From Burkholderiales bacterium (GTDB lineage: Bacteria > Pseudomonadota > Gammaproteobacteria > Burkholderiales > Burkholderiaceae_D): a stretch of DNA of 64,000 nucleotides. The notes under the pieces were generated by a model, which saw only the letters and a program-made list of their open reading frames with translations, was not told the origin of the DNA and ran no database searches. Of this stretch, positions 35,093-45,028 are shown one piece after another. A program made the position numbers and the translations under genes. Numbering within the stretch: the stretch's first letter is position 1; each line of letters opens with the position of its first letter. The stretch spans positions 124,001-188,000 of the forward strand of contig JACQDX010000017.1 in the NCBI GenBank assembly GCA_016200895.1, written 5' to 3'.

Positions 35093-35557
35093 ATGTCCTT
35101 CATCAAACGTATTGCCCTGCATCTCTTTCTGATCCCGCTGGTCCTGATACTGCCACCTTTAGCATATGACTACATCAGTCACACTGAACTCAGCGCTGTA
35201 CCTGGCATGCTGATGCTCGGCAGCCTCAGCTATCCCGTTTACTTTTCTTACCTGGCAACACGCTTGCATAGCGCCCGCATCAGCTTCATTTTGCTGCACT
35301 TGATCGCCTTGCTAACGATCTCTTTCTTCACGCTGGAGGCAAGTGGCAGCGCTACCCCGCTGATCGTGGTCTTGTTGCCCGCCATACTGGGTTTGGTCAC
35401 GCTACCTGCGGCTGTCGTTGCCAAACTGCGCAAACGCAGGCCACTGGCTATTAACTGCCTGTTGAGCAGCCTGGTATCCGGCCCGCTGGGCCTGGCACTG
35501 AGCATGCTGGCCATTGATGGCGTGGGCATGAGTGCCATGTCTGGAATGCGCTGGTAA
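35093..35557 (+). CDS. Hypothetical integral membrane protein
   Basis: This 154-residue protein has about four to five predicted hydrophobic helices (7-27, 36-54, 62-82, 87-108, 118-140), separated by the basic loop AKLRKRRPL. I recognise no family. It is divergent from the DppB-type gene. The hydrophobic-helix pattern and third-position G/C use like neighbouring genes support a real gene. Confidence 0.65.
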   Translation: MSFIKRIALHLFLIPLVLILPPLAYDYISHTELSAVPGMLMLGSLSYPVYFSYLATRLHSARISFILLHLIALLTISFFTLEASGSATPLIVVLLPAILGLVTLPAAVVAKLRKRRPLAINCLLSSLVSGPLGLALSMLAIDGVGMSAMSGMRW

Positions 35558-35823
35558 GATAAGCCCTCTGGGCAAACCAGTCAAAGCAGTTTTGGTAGTA
35601 TGGATATATGATCTTGGGATAGCGTGACTAGCTACCCGTTTGCCAGGAATCTGGTATCTTTCTCTATACTGAAGAAACAAGTCCTTGGCAGGTATTTGCG
35701 ACACACCATGCTGACTATCATTTTTCTTATCAACAGGATAACATCCTGAAAAGAATAGCTTGCGTATATCTGCCAGTAGCTTATTGCCAGCGCAATGATG
35801 AAACGCAATCCGGAGACAAAAAA

Positions 35824-37020
35824 ATGAACCTGATCGATCCTATCGTCCAATTCCAGGCGGAAATCCAGCAAATCCGGCGTGATATCCATGCCCACCCGGA
35901 ACTTTGCTTTGAAGAACACCGCACTTCAGAAGTCGTTGCGCAAAAGCTGGAGGCCTGGGGCATACCCATCATTCGCGGCCTGGGTGGTACTGGCATCATA
36001 GGGGTACTCAAGAATGGTAGCAGCGAGCGGGCCATAGGCATGCGTGCCGACATGGATGCTCTGCCCATGCAGGAAATCAATACTTTTTCCCATACCTCAA
36101 AACACGATGGGAAAATGCATGCCTGTGGTCATGATGGTCATACAGCCATGTTGCTGGGGGCGGCGCATTACCTGTCCAAATACAAGGAATTTGATGGCAC
36201 GGTCTACCTGATCTTCCAGCCTGCCGAAGAAGGCGGCGGCGGTGCCCGTCGCATGATAGAAGACGGCATGTTTGAGAAATACCCCATGGATGCGGTATTT
36301 GGCATGCATAACTGGCCGGGGGCAGCGGTAGGCACTTTTGGCGTTACGCCGGGCCCCATGATGGCTTCATCGAATGAATTTGAAGTCATCGTCAGAGGCA
36401 AGGGTGCCCATGCAGCGCAACCGCACAAGGGCATAGACCCGATTATCGTGGCGATACAAATGGCGCAGAGCTGGCAAACCATCGTCAGCCGCAATGCCAG
36501 TCCGCTGGAGTCAGCCGTCCTGTCGGTCACACAAATTCATTCCGGCAGCGCCACCAATGTCATCCCGGATGAAGCGACGCTGATAGGTACGGTACGCGCC
36601 TTTAGTACAGAAATGATAGACCTCATAGAAAGGCGCATGCGCACCATCGCCGAGCATACGACTGCAGCTTTTGATGCCCAGGTGGATTTCCGCTTCAAGC
36701 GCAATTACCCACCCCTGATCAATCATGCCAAAGAAACCGCCTTTGCTGCTGAAGTCATGCGTAGCGTGGTGGGGACAGACAATGTTGATGCCCAGGTGGA
36801 ACCGACCATGGGCGCAGAAGATTTTTCTTTCATGCTACAAGCCAAACCGGGTTGCTACGCCTTCATCGGCAATGGCGATGGAGGTCACCGGGACATGGGC
36901 CATGGCCTGGGACCTTGCAATCTGCACAATCCCAGCTATGACTTTAATGATGATTTGTTACCCATAGGTGCAACTTATTGGGTCAGGCTGGCAGAAGCCT
37001 ACTTGAAAAAAACTACCTGA
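35824..37020 (+). CDS. M20 family amidohydrolase (hippurate hydrolase/aminoacylase-like)
   Basis: This 398-residue enzyme shows the M20D pattern: DIHAHPELCFEEHRTSEVV, MRADMDALPMQE, HACGHDGHTAMLLGAAHYL, FQPAEEGGGGARRMIEDG (catalytic Glu), GMHNWPG, and the C-terminal EPTMGAEDFSFM. Members remove acyl groups from amino acids or hydrolyse hippurate and indole-3-acetyl conjugates. The dimerisation (lid) domain spans ~180-295. An in-frame ATG with a GGAGACAAAAA leader supports the start. Exact substrate unknown. Confidence 0.92.
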   Translation: MNLIDPIVQFQAEIQQIRRDIHAHPELCFEEHRTSEVVAQKLEAWGIPIIRGLGGTGIIGVLKNGSSERAIGMRADMDALPMQEINTFSHTSKHDGKMHACGHDGHTAMLLGAAHYLSKYKEFDGTVYLIFQPAEEGGGGARRMIEDGMFEKYPMDAVFGMHNWPGAAVGTFGVTPGPMMASSNEFEVIVRGKGAHAAQPHKGIDPIIVAIQMAQSWQTIVSRNASPLESAVLSVTQIHSGSATNVIPDEATLIGTVRAFSTEMIDLIERRMRTIAEHTTAAFDAQVDFRFKRNYPPLINHAKETAFAAEVMRSVVGTDNVDAQVEPTMGAEDFSFMLQAKPGCYAFIGNGDGGHRDMGHGLGPCNLHNPSYDFNDDLLPIGATYWVRLAEAYLKKTT

Positions 37021-37115
37021 GCAGCCATCTAGGTAGCCAGAATGACCTAAAATCATCACCTAAATTTACCGCAATTCAACCAGCTAATTCAACCAGCTTA
37101 AATAAGAAGACTTTC

Positions 37116-37697
37116 ATGGCCGACGAAAAAGAGAATAACGAATCCCAAGCACGCAGCCCTTTCCTCGAAGAAAAGGCCTTTAAATCCCGTACTGTGTTGG
37201 TATTTGGCACGATCAACGACAAACTGGCATCTGAAATCTCCCAGCGTCTGATCGCCCTGTCGGCAGAGTCAAAAGAACCTATCACTATCCTGGTCTCTTC
37301 CCCTGGTGGCCATGTCGAATCTGGCGATGTCATTCATGACATCATCAAGTTCATTGATGCACCGGTGAATATGGTTGGCACTGGCTGGGTAGGCAGCGCG
37401 GCCGTAAATGTTTTCCTGTCAGCACCCAAGGAACGCCGTGTCTGCCTGCCAAATACCCGCTTTTTGATACACCAGCCTAGTGGTGGTTTTGGTGGCCAGG
37501 CAACGGATATTGCTATCCAGGCTCGTGAAATCGTCAAAATACGCGAGCGTATTGCCGCTTTGATCGCCAAAGAATCTGGCCAGACACTGGAAAAAGTGAC
37601 TGCCGACATTGATCGTGATTTCTGGATGAGTGCTGCCGAAGCCAAAGAATATGGCCTGGTGTCACGTATTATTGTTAATCAAAGCGAACTGTCTTGA
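37116..37697 (+). CDS. ClpP-family serine protease (stand-alone)
   Basis: This 193-residue protein has the ClpP/crotonase fold. The probable triad is Ser in GWVGSAAVNVFLSA, His in RFLIHQPSGG, and Asp in DIDRDFWMSAAEAKEYGLV, with the ClpP-like GGFGGQATDIAIQAREI head/handle region. The nucleophile region has one extra residue relative to E. coli ClpP (GQAASMGAFL). No clpX/clpA neighbour exists, so this is a secondary ClpP-like subunit. The start at 37116 is taken because an AAGAAGA site precedes it. A strong terminator follows. Confidence 0.87.
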   Translation: MADEKENNESQARSPFLEEKAFKSRTVLVFGTINDKLASEISQRLIALSAESKEPITILVSSPGGHVESGDVIHDIIKFIDAPVNMVGTGWVGSAAVNVFLSAPKERRVCLPNTRFLIHQPSGGFGGQATDIAIQAREIVKIRERIAALIAKESGQTLEKVTADIDRDFWMSAAEAKEYGLVSRIIVNQSELS

Positions 37698-37727
37698 ATC
37701 TTCTTTTTAAGCTTTCGTTTAAGTATA

Positions 37728-37757
37728 AAAAATGCCACAGCAAACTGTGGCATTTTT
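37728..37757. terminator. Bidirectional rho-independent terminator
   Basis: A perfect 13-bp stem AAAAATGCCACAG/CTGTGGCATTTTT encloses the loop CAAA and has T runs in both directions. It ends the ClpP-like gene (plus) and the chemoreceptor gene (minus), which converge here. Confidence 0.93.
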
Positions 37758-37767
37758 GTGTCAGAGA

Positions 37768-39489
37768 TCAGAACTCTTCCCAATCATCTGCAACTGCCGC
37801 TACCGGCTCTTTTCTGGCCGCTGCGGGCTTCCCGGTTTTAGCAGCTGGCTTGGGCAAGCTGCGCACTGCTGGCCTTTCACCAGCCGTTTTTACCGGCGCT
37901 GACCGGGCTACTTGCACTGGTCCATTACTGACAGTCTGCACCCGATCGAGTTTGAAGACACTGACGATGCGGCTCAGATTTTGAGCCTGATTTTGCAAGG
38001 CGCTGGCAGCGGCAGCGGCTTCTTCCACCAGCGCAGCATTTTGCTGCGTCATTTGATCCATTTGCGTGACTGCAACATTGATTTGCTCTATACCTGCACT
38101 TTGTTCCGTCCCCGCCGCTGTGATTTCGCTGATGATGTCACTGACGCGTTTGACACTATCGACGACTTCTTTCATGGTTTCACCAGCCTGATCAACCAGG
38201 CGTGTGCCCTGCCCGACCTTCTCGACAGAGTCGTTGATCAGCTCCTTGATTTCCTTGGCTGCACTGGCTGAGCGCTGCGCCAGGTTGCGTACTTCTGATG
38301 CCACCACGGCAAAGCCGCGCCCCTGCTCACCGGCGCGTGCAGCTTCGACCGCCGCATTCAATGCCAGGATATTGGTCTGGAAGGCGATACCGTCAATAAC
38401 TCCAATGATATCGACGATTTTTTTCGAAGATGCATTGATGGATCCCATGGTGTCCACAACTTGCGATACCACATCCCCTCCTTTTTGGGCTACCGCAGAA
38501 GCAGAATGCGATAACTGATTGGCCTGGCGCGCATTATCACTATTGTGTTTGATGGTGGAAGTAATTTCTTCCATGGATGAGGCTGTTTCTTCCAGCGAGC
38601 TGGCCTGATTTTCAGTGCGGTTGGATAAATCCATATTGCCCTGCGCAATTTGCGTCGTCGCTGCAGCAATTTCATCAGTACCCTGACGCACTTCTCCGAC
38701 CACCTGTAGCAAGCTCTGATTCATTTCCTTCAAGGCTTGCAGTAACAGGCCAGTTTCATCATGGGTCTCAGACTGTATGTTGCTGGTCAAATCGCCCGAC
38801 GCTACCGTTTGCGCCACCTTGACCGCATCTTGCAAAGGACGCGAGACGATGCGGGCAATCACGTAAGCGAGCAACATGCCCAATGAAATACTGACGATCA
38901 GCACAGCAATAATCAGGCTACGCGAAGTCTGATAAGACTCCATGCCGGTCTTGTACGCGCTGACACCTCCTTCAACATTGGTCTTGACCATGGTATCGAC
39001 CAGTCCACGCACCTTGGTATTGATTTTGGATGAATCACCGCGCATCAGGGTCATGGCTTCCTTGCCATTACCTTCACGCGCCAGCGCCATGATCTTGTCG
39101 GAAATCTGCAGATATTCACCCATGGACTTACTGTACTCGTCAAATTGCTTTTTTTCTTCAGGAACAGAAATCAGGCGCGCATACTCGGCTTCGTTTTCCT
39201 TGAGACCGACAACCGCTTCCTTGGTCCGACCTATGTATTTTTCCACTTCTTCGGGATTCTCGGCCGAGACCAGTTGTGCTTCCTGCGAACGTATACGCGA
39301 GACCCTTTCCTTGATGCCCATGGCGGCATTCACGCTGGGCATCCAGTTCGTGCCCAATTCATAGGCATTTTGATTCACTTTGGCCAGCATGGTGATAGAA
39401 AACACCCCCAGAAAAACCGTCAGCAGCAAGAGCAAACCGAATCCTACAAATAATTTGGCTGAAATTCTCAGGTTATAAAATGTTTTCAT
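37768..39489 (-). CDS. Methyl-accepting chemotaxis protein (Tar-like 4HB sensor), downstream copy
   Basis: This 573-residue receptor has TM1 at ~11-31, a 4-helix-bundle ligand-binding domain (~32-190; [25 protein letters not shown]), TM2 at ~190-212, HAMP and a long signalling domain. The tip is [39 protein letters not shown], the CheA/CheW contact region. Methylation helices flank it. It ends in DDWEEF, a C-terminal pentapeptide tether for CheR/CheB. ATG at 39489 has GGGAG upstream. It is a close paralogue of the next gene upstream. Confidence 0.93.
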   Translation of the reverse strand: MKTFYNLRISAKLFVGFGLLLLLTVFLGVFSITMLAKVNQNAYELGTNWMPSVNAAMGIKERVSRIRSQEAQLVSAENPEEVEKYIGRTKEAVVGLKENEAEYARLISVPEEKKQFDEYSKSMGEYLQISDKIMALAREGNGKEAMTLMRGDSSKINTKVRGLVDTMVKTNVEGGVSAYKTGMESYQTSRSLIIAVLIVSISLGMLLAYVIARIVSRPLQDAVKVAQTVASGDLTSNIQSETHDETGLLLQALKEMNQSLLQVVGEVRQGTDEIAAATTQIAQGNMDLSNRTENQASSLEETASSMEEITSTIKHNSDNARQANQLSHSASAVAQKGGDVVSQVVDTMGSINASSKKIVDIIGVIDGIAFQTNILALNAAVEAARAGEQGRGFAVVASEVRNLAQRSASAAKEIKELINDSVEKVGQGTRLVDQAGETMKEVVDSVKRVSDIISEITAAGTEQSAGIEQINVAVTQMDQMTQQNAALVEEAAAAASALQNQAQNLSRIVSVFKLDRVQTVSNGPVQVARSAPVKTAGERPAVRSLPKPAAKTGKPAAARKEPVAAVADDWEEF

Positions 39490-39574
39490 CACAACTCCCG
39501 GTTAAAGAGCAGACAACATGCAGGGGGAAACGCTGCCCGGTCAAACCGGACAAACAAACACCTTTAGAAAGCAT

Positions 39575-41290
39575 CTAAAACTCTTCCCAATCCTGATCTG
39601 TCTTGGCCAGTTCACGCTCTTTTGGTGCAGCTTTTACTTGTGGCAACTTGCGTATGCTGCTACCCGGTCTCTGGGCTTGAGCAGATAGTTTTTCAGCGGG
39701 TTTTACTGCTATGGATTGATAGCCAGAACCAGCCTGCACATTATGGAGTTTGAACACGCCAACAACGCGGCTCAAATTGGCAGCCTGTTCCTGCAAGGCA
39801 CCTGCCGCGGCAGCCGCCTCTTCCACCAGAGCAGCATTCTGTTGAGTGACCTGGTCCATTTGTATGATGGCGGTATTGATCTGGTCTATACCTGAGCTTT
39901 GCTCGGCACCGGCCGCCGTGATCTCGCTGATGATATCGCTAACTCGCCTGACGCTATCCACTACTTCCTGCATGGTGATACCAGCCTGATCGACGAGTCG
40001 TGTACCCAGGTCGACTTTTTCTACCGAGTCATTAATGAGCGTCTTGATTTCTTTAGCAGCGCTGGCTGAGCGCTGTGCCAGGTTGCGCACTTCCGATGCC
40101 ACCACAGCAAAACCGCGCCCCTGCTCACCAGCACGCGCTGCCTCGACTGCCGCATTCAGGGCCAGGATATTGGTCTGAAAGGCGATACCATCAATCACCG
40201 CAATAATATCGACAATTTTTTTCGATGATTCATTGATGGAACCCATGGTATCCACCACTTGCGAAACCACGCTGCCTCCCTTTTGCGCTACCGCAGATGC
40301 CGAATGCGATAACTGATTGGCCTGGCGCGCATTGTCACTATTTTGCTTGACGGTGGAAGTCAGTTCCTCCATGGAGGATGCGGTTTCTTCCAGTGAACCA
40401 GCCTGGCTTTCTGTGCGTGCCGACAAGTCCATATTGCCACTCGCAATTTCAGTCGAGGCCGTGGCGATCAGATCAGTACCTGTCCTGACCTCACTGACTA
40501 CCGATAGCAGACTGGCATTCATTTCCTTCAAAGCTTGCAAGAGTTCACCGGTTTCATCTTTGGTCTTGACCTGGATATCGCTGGTCAGGTCGCCGGAAGC
40601 CACTGTCTTGGCAACCCTGACTGCTTCTTGCAGAGGACGAGCAACCACCCTGGCAATCCAGTAAGCCAGTAGCAAACCAAGGGCAATGGTCACGACGATG
40701 AGGCTTAGTATCAAGATTTTGGAATTGGCATAAATTTGCTCACCCAGATGATATTCGGCGATACCACCATCGGTGTTGACCTGCACCATCTTGTCGGCCA
40801 GCACCAGCATATCTGCATTCAGCTTTGATGACTCGCCGCGCAAGGTCGTGCGTGCTTCTTCCATATTGCCGGCATACGCCTCGGCGGTCAGTTTTTTTGC
40901 CTCGACTACATAGCGTTCCCATAGTTTGCTGTAGTCGGTAAAGAACTTTTTTTCATCGACTGTACTAATGAGCCTGACGTAGTCCTCTTCATACTTCTTC
41001 AATTCAGCAGCATAGTCGTGCCAGCGTTTTTCGTATTTTTTTAAATTCGCTTCATCACCTGCAGACATGACTATCTGCATTTCCTGGGTGCGCAAGCGTG
41101 AAATTCTTTCCTTGATACCCATGGCGGCATTCACGCTAGGCATCCAGTTGGTGCCCAGTTCCAGTGCAGTACTGTTCACCCTTGACAATTGGTAGACTGA
41201 AAAACCGCCGAGAAAAACCGTTAGTAGTAACAATAGTATGAAGCCGACAAACAGTTTGGCAGATATCCGCAGGTCATAAAACAATTTCAT
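39575..41290 (-). CDS. Methyl-accepting chemotaxis protein, tandem paralogue
   Basis: This 571-residue receptor shares its whole architecture with the neighbour at 37768 and much of its signalling domain word for word, while the 4HB sensor domain has diverged ([33 protein letters not shown]). It also ends in DQDWEEF, the CheR tether. The start [17 protein letters not shown] at 41290 has an AAGGA site seven bases upstream; the frame continues upstream without support. Tandem duplication followed by sensor divergence is the simplest explanation. Confidence 0.93.
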   Translation of the reverse strand: MKLFYDLRISAKLFVGFILLLLLTVFLGGFSVYQLSRVNSTALELGTNWMPSVNAAMGIKERISRLRTQEMQIVMSAGDEANLKKYEKRWHDYAAELKKYEEDYVRLISTVDEKKFFTDYSKLWERYVVEAKKLTAEAYAGNMEEARTTLRGESSKLNADMLVLADKMVQVNTDGGIAEYHLGEQIYANSKILILSLIVVTIALGLLLAYWIARVVARPLQEAVRVAKTVASGDLTSDIQVKTKDETGELLQALKEMNASLLSVVSEVRTGTDLIATASTEIASGNMDLSARTESQAGSLEETASSMEELTSTVKQNSDNARQANQLSHSASAVAQKGGSVVSQVVDTMGSINESSKKIVDIIAVIDGIAFQTNILALNAAVEAARAGEQGRGFAVVASEVRNLAQRSASAAKEIKTLINDSVEKVDLGTRLVDQAGITMQEVVDSVRRVSDIISEITAAGAEQSSGIDQINTAIIQMDQVTQQNAALVEEAAAAAGALQEQAANLSRVVGVFKLHNVQAGSGYQSIAVKPAEKLSAQAQRPGSSIRKLPQVKAAPKERELAKTDQDWEEF

Positions 41291-41475
41291 GGCGAGTCCT
41301 TTTAAAAAAGAACAACAAAAATTGTAAAAAGGGAAAAACGGGTGGGATAATATGACTATATATCTAGTTGTAGGTGGAAGTGTTGCAGATTGCAAATTTC
41401 TTATCTGAAATTTGTATTGGGCCAACAAAAGCATTGAAAAAAATAGCGTGCAGTCTTCCTTCAGGTAATTCCTGG

Positions 41476-42033
41476 TCAGCTACTTTCCTGTAAATTCCGT
41501 GCGTAACGGCGAATTACACGGCGGGTCCACCGGAGTAAATATTGGGCAATTCCCCCCCAGGAAAGACTGGGTGCCAGTGTGACTGTATATGGCAGGGACC
41601 GCCCACGTGGAACCCGGAGGGAGCCGGCCAGAAACCTTGTCTGGCGTTGTTGTACGCAGGAAGGTTCACTGTCTTTGGCATATTGCGAGCCCGTAGTTTT
41701 CGCGATCAATGAGTCATATGAGCCATTCTCCTTATACTGTATGCCAAAGGCAGAATCAGACTCTTGTGCTTTGGCAACTTGCATACCCATGTCTTTTGCT
41801 TTCGCCCTATTCAGGGATGCATTGGCATACAGGGAAAACCCGTTATCGACATAAATGGAAATCATGCGACAGTTCTTTGGAAAACAGATTGAGGGAACCG
41901 CCAAATGTTGCCTGCCCCATCCGGCATTACCAGGACCGCGTTCTATCACCATGCCACCTATGATGCGTGCAGGAAAGTAAGAAGTGGAATGATGGGTAGG
42001 GTTATTGGTATCGCCGAAATAGAGGACCGCCAA
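41476..42033 (-). CDS. Doubtful hypothetical protein downstream of the metallophosphatase gene
   Basis: This is a 185-codon open frame beginning with TTG, 6 bp after the metallophosphatase stop and on the same strand. It contains [55 protein letters not shown] and a basic C-terminus ([13 protein letters not shown]). I recognise no family. The middle region reads like real protein, but the C-terminal part looks less so; it may be a decayed gene or run out of frame. No better frame covers the region. Confidence 0.35.
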   Translation of the reverse strand: MAVLYFGDTNNPTHHSTSYFPARIIGGMVIERGPGNAGWGRQHLAVPSICFPKNCRMISIYVDNGFSLYANASLNRAKAKDMGMQVAKAQESDSAFGIQYKENGSYDSLIAKTTGSQYAKDSEPSCVQQRQTRFLAGSLRVPRGRSLPYTVTLAPSLSWGGIAQYLLRWTRRVIRRYARNLQESS

Positions 42034-42039
42034 TACTAT

Positions 42040-43467
42040 CTACTTAGGCATTTCCTTACATGCGGTTTTCTTGCCTTGCATACTGCATTCGGTAATCAAC
42101 TTGCCGCGCTTGTTCCAGGCCTGGACTTTCCAGCTGTGCTGTTCACGCTCCATGGTCATAAAACCCACGTCATTGGAGTTGCTGAAGTAATCGAGTCTGG
42201 CTTGGGTATAGGGCGTGGAATTGGCCGCCAGCGGCGTCGGCAAGGGAGTATCGAGAGATGAGCCGCCGTTACCGGATACAAATTGCACAGGGTGATCGCT
42301 ACTGAACGTCAGGGCTTCAAACAGATGCACATGACCGGACAATGTCGCTTGTACTTTGTCCGGGAAGAGGCGTGTCGCATTCAAAGTTTGCATGATGTCC
42401 TGCATGGCAAGATTGCCAGGAAAGATATTCAGTGGCCCATCTTTTTTACGTTCAGCAGCAAACGCCAATACAGGATGGTGATCAATGAAAATATTGAAAT
42501 CTGCACTTTCTGCAAGCTTGTTGACCGTCTTGAACTGCTCCATATACAACTGGTAGGCAGCATCGGTTTTCGCCAAAGGTTTGATCGGTACTTTGGCAGA
42601 GTCAAAAATAATCAATTGCGCCTGTTCGCTGCCTATGCGCCCCAAAGGTACGGCATAGGGGTCACTGTAATCACCGCGCAAATCATCTTTATCCAGCACA
42701 CAATCACGGCCTGCCTGTAAAGGGCGCGGGTCCATCAGACGCCACCAGCCCTGACCAGCGCGTACACAGGTTTCATGATTGCCGCGCACGGTGACCCATG
42801 GCGCGGCCTTAAGCAAGGCTTGTGCTGGTGCAAAGAAATCTGCCTGCCAGGTATCCCAGCCATAACCCCAGGGGCTGCCTGCGCATTCCTTATTGCCCTC
42901 GGGGCAGGCATTTTCGCGGTAATGATAATCACCGACATGTACCACCAGATCTGGTTTGAAACGCGCTGCCGTTTCCACCATTTCACGGAAAGCCCATTTC
43001 TCGCTGTCATTGCATGACTGGAAGTAATTGTCAGCCACTTTCAAACGGCAACCAGTATCTCCAATAACGATGATTTTTTGCGCCACTGGTTTGGGGATGG
43101 GCAAATCATGGCCAGCGACGCTGGCTGTTTTAATACCCACCTGCAAAGACGCTTCACAAGTCAGTACGGGAAAAGCGGAAGGCTTGCTGTCTTCTGCTTT
43201 GCTGGCTGTCTTGCGCAAAGGCAGGGTATCTGCTCCTGCCCTGATGTTCATAATTGCAGCCTTGCCGTCCTGCGCCAAGGCCGGGCAAGTAGTATCTGTT
43301 GTAATGGCTCTGGCGACAGCTTGTCCGTTTTCACCAATAACAACCCAGGCAGCTTGCAACTTACTGGCTTGTTCACTTTGTATGGTAACGCTGCTGCATG
43401 CGGCTAGCAGACTGCTGATTGCCACGGCGCTTATCGGGCGCAGCTTGGGCATCGTGTGAAAATGCAT
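42040..43467 (-). CDS. Metallophosphoesterase lipoprotein
   Basis: This 475-residue protein has a signal peptide with lipobox SSLLAAC (mature Cys ~24), then an N-terminal domain of ~110 residues and a calcineurin-like phosphoesterase domain. Metal-binding motifs appear in order: VIGDTGC, VVHVGDYHYREN, VTVRGNHETC, FIDHHP and LSGHVHLFE. The two-metal core is complete. The start has a GAGAGGA site. It is probably anchored on the periplasmic side and hydrolyses phosphoesters; substrate unknown. Confidence 0.9.
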   Translation of the reverse strand: MHFHTMPKLRPISAVAISSLLAACSSVTIQSEQASKLQAAWVVIGENGQAVARAITTDTTCPALAQDGKAAIMNIRAGADTLPLRKTASKAEDSKPSAFPVLTCEASLQVGIKTASVAGHDLPIPKPVAQKIIVIGDTGCRLKVADNYFQSCNDSEKWAFREMVETAARFKPDLVVHVGDYHYRENACPEGNKECAGSPWGYGWDTWQADFFAPAQALLKAAPWVTVRGNHETCVRAGQGWWRLMDPRPLQAGRDCVLDKDDLRGDYSDPYAVPLGRIGSEQAQLIIFDSAKVPIKPLAKTDAAYQLYMEQFKTVNKLAESADFNIFIDHHPVLAFAAERKKDGPLNIFPGNLAMQDIMQTLNATRLFPDKVQATLSGHVHLFEALTFSSDHPVQFVSGNGGSSLDTPLPTPLAANSTPYTQARLDYFSNSNDVGFMTMEREQHSWKVQAWNKRGKLITECSMQGKKTACKEMPK

Positions 43468-43482
43468 TTTTTTCCTCTCTAT

Positions 43483-44661
43483 TTATTTTAATCCCAATGC
43501 CTCGTATGCCAGTCTCTTAAAATCAAAAGAAAACGGATGCCAGAAGCTCATCAGTCTTTGTGTCATCAATACCCCTGAGATATTGTGACGTGGTGATATC
43601 CACCAATGGGTACCAGCAATACCGCCCCATTCAAACTCACCAATAGACGCTGGTGGGTCTATTGATGATGGTTTTAGTGTTACCGCACCGCCGAAGCCAA
43701 AGCCTTTTCCCGGTACATCACCCACTCCGGGGAAGGCAATGCCTGTGCCAGAGGGCAAGTGGTTTTGCATCATAAGCTTGATAGTCTCAGGCTTGAGCAG
43801 GGTATCTCCATCCAGCATAAAGCTGCGCATCAGCGAGAGCATGTCCTGCATGCTCGAAACCAGACCACCACCACCAGACAGGCGGGCCACTGGTGTTGTA
43901 AAAGCGCCAGGGTAAGGTGATTTGTCTAGCTTGCGCAAGCCACGCTGTAGAATATTTTGCGGGTCAGTACCGGCGTAATAAGAGGCCAGCCTGTCCAGCT
44001 TATGTTCAGGCACGACAAAGCTGGTGTCATGCATGGCCAGGGGATTCAGGATGCGCATTTGCAAAAAGCGATCAAAGCTCATGCCACTGACGACTTCGAC
44101 CAGGCGCGCCAGTACATCGGTAGCAATTGAATATTCCCAGGCTTCACCAGGATGAAAACTGAGTGGCAATTCTGCCAGCACATCCATCATCCCGGCCAGG
44201 CTGATAAAGGCGTTCATGACCCGTTTTTCATTGTAGGCCTTGTACATGACCGTACCATGATCCAGCAAGCCATAACTGAGACCGGCGGTGTGCGTCAGCA
44301 TATGCCGGATGGTGATCTTGCTGCGCGCTGGCTCGGTATCATTGATGCTGGTCGCACCGGGTTTGAGTACCTGCAGGTGCGCCAGTTGCGGCAAGAATTC
44401 TACTGCGGGCTGATCAAGCTCCAACTTGCCATCTTCCATCAATAGCAACACCGCCACCGAGGTAATCAGCTTGGTATTGGAAAACACGCGGAACAAATGG
44501 TCATCGCGCATGGGCGTCTGGCTTTCGCGGTCTGCCCAGCCTGTGCAATGCTGGTGCACCAGTTCACGCCCGACCAGCACGGCAGTCGAGACGCCAGACA
44601 GGATTTGCCTGTCCACATATTTTTGCATTGCTGTGTTAACTGCGCTGAAGTCGTAAGTCAT
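43483..44661 (-). CDS. Class C beta-lactamase-family serine hydrolase
   Basis: This 392-residue protein has the penicillin-binding fold: FRVFSNTKLITSVAVLLLMEDGKL contains the SxxK nucleophile motif (Ser-Asn-Thr-Lys) and WEYSIATDVLARLVE the YxS/N element. The C-terminal GIAGTHWWISP has an HxG-like equivalent. There is no signal peptide, so it is likely a cytoplasmic esterase/EstB-type or D-amino-peptidase-like hydrolase and not an antibiotic-resistance enzyme. It lies 15 bp upstream of the metallophosphoesterase lipoprotein on the same strand, so co-transcription is possible. Confidence 0.87.
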   Translation of the reverse strand: MTYDFSAVNTAMQKYVDRQILSGVSTAVLVGRELVHQHCTGWADRESQTPMRDDHLFRVFSNTKLITSVAVLLLMEDGKLELDQPAVEFLPQLAHLQVLKPGATSINDTEPARSKITIRHMLTHTAGLSYGLLDHGTVMYKAYNEKRVMNAFISLAGMMDVLAELPLSFHPGEAWEYSIATDVLARLVEVVSGMSFDRFLQMRILNPLAMHDTSFVVPEHKLDRLASYYAGTDPQNILQRGLRKLDKSPYPGAFTTPVARLSGGGGLVSSMQDMLSLMRSFMLDGDTLLKPETIKLMMQNHLPSGTGIAFPGVGDVPGKGFGFGGAVTLKPSSIDPPASIGEFEWGGIAGTHWWISPRHNISGVLMTQRLMSFWHPFSFDFKRLAYEALGLK

Positions 44662-44707
44662 TTGCTGGGTGTTGAAAGCGACAAAGCATACATATTAGCT
44701 CAACCAC

Positions 44708-45028
44708 CTATCCCAACATATACTGCCAGCTAAAGAAGACTGTCAGCCCAACGATGATAGTTGCCAGTTGATGCCTGGTCACGGCACATAGCAAAGCGGC
44801 CACAGTCGCTGCCACCAGTTGCGGATTGCGCCAGCTCAATTCCAGCTCATTGCCATGCGGTGACAAGATCATGGGAACGATGATGGCAATCAGCACCGTC
44901 ACTGGTACAAACTCCAGCGCCTTTTTGAGATTACCGGAAAATGCCACGCGGTCACCGAGAATGAAGATCAGGGCTTTCACCAGAAACGTGATGACGGCCA
45001 TGCCAAGGATGGTCAAAGTGATATTCAT
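44708..45028 (-). CDS. azlD: AzlD-family branched-chain amino acid exporter subunit
   Basis: This 106-residue protein has three to four helices: ITLTILGMAVITFLVKALIFIL, ALEFVPVTVLIAIIVPMIL and QLATIIVGLTVFFSWQYML. The sequence matches AzlD. It overlaps the AzlC-family gene by 4 bp (ATGA), and the two-component permease exports branched-chain amino acids or analogues. Confidence 0.88.
   Translation of the reverse strand: MNITLTILGMAVITFLVKALIFILGDRVAFSGNLKKALEFVPVTVLIAIIVPMILSPHGNELELSWRNPQLVAATVAALLCAVTRHQLATIIVGLTVFFSWQYMLG

Noticed and set aside
43483-44661. Beta-lactam resistance gene
   Set aside because: It is a serine hydrolase of the beta-lactamase fold without a signal peptide; such proteins are mostly esterases or peptidases.
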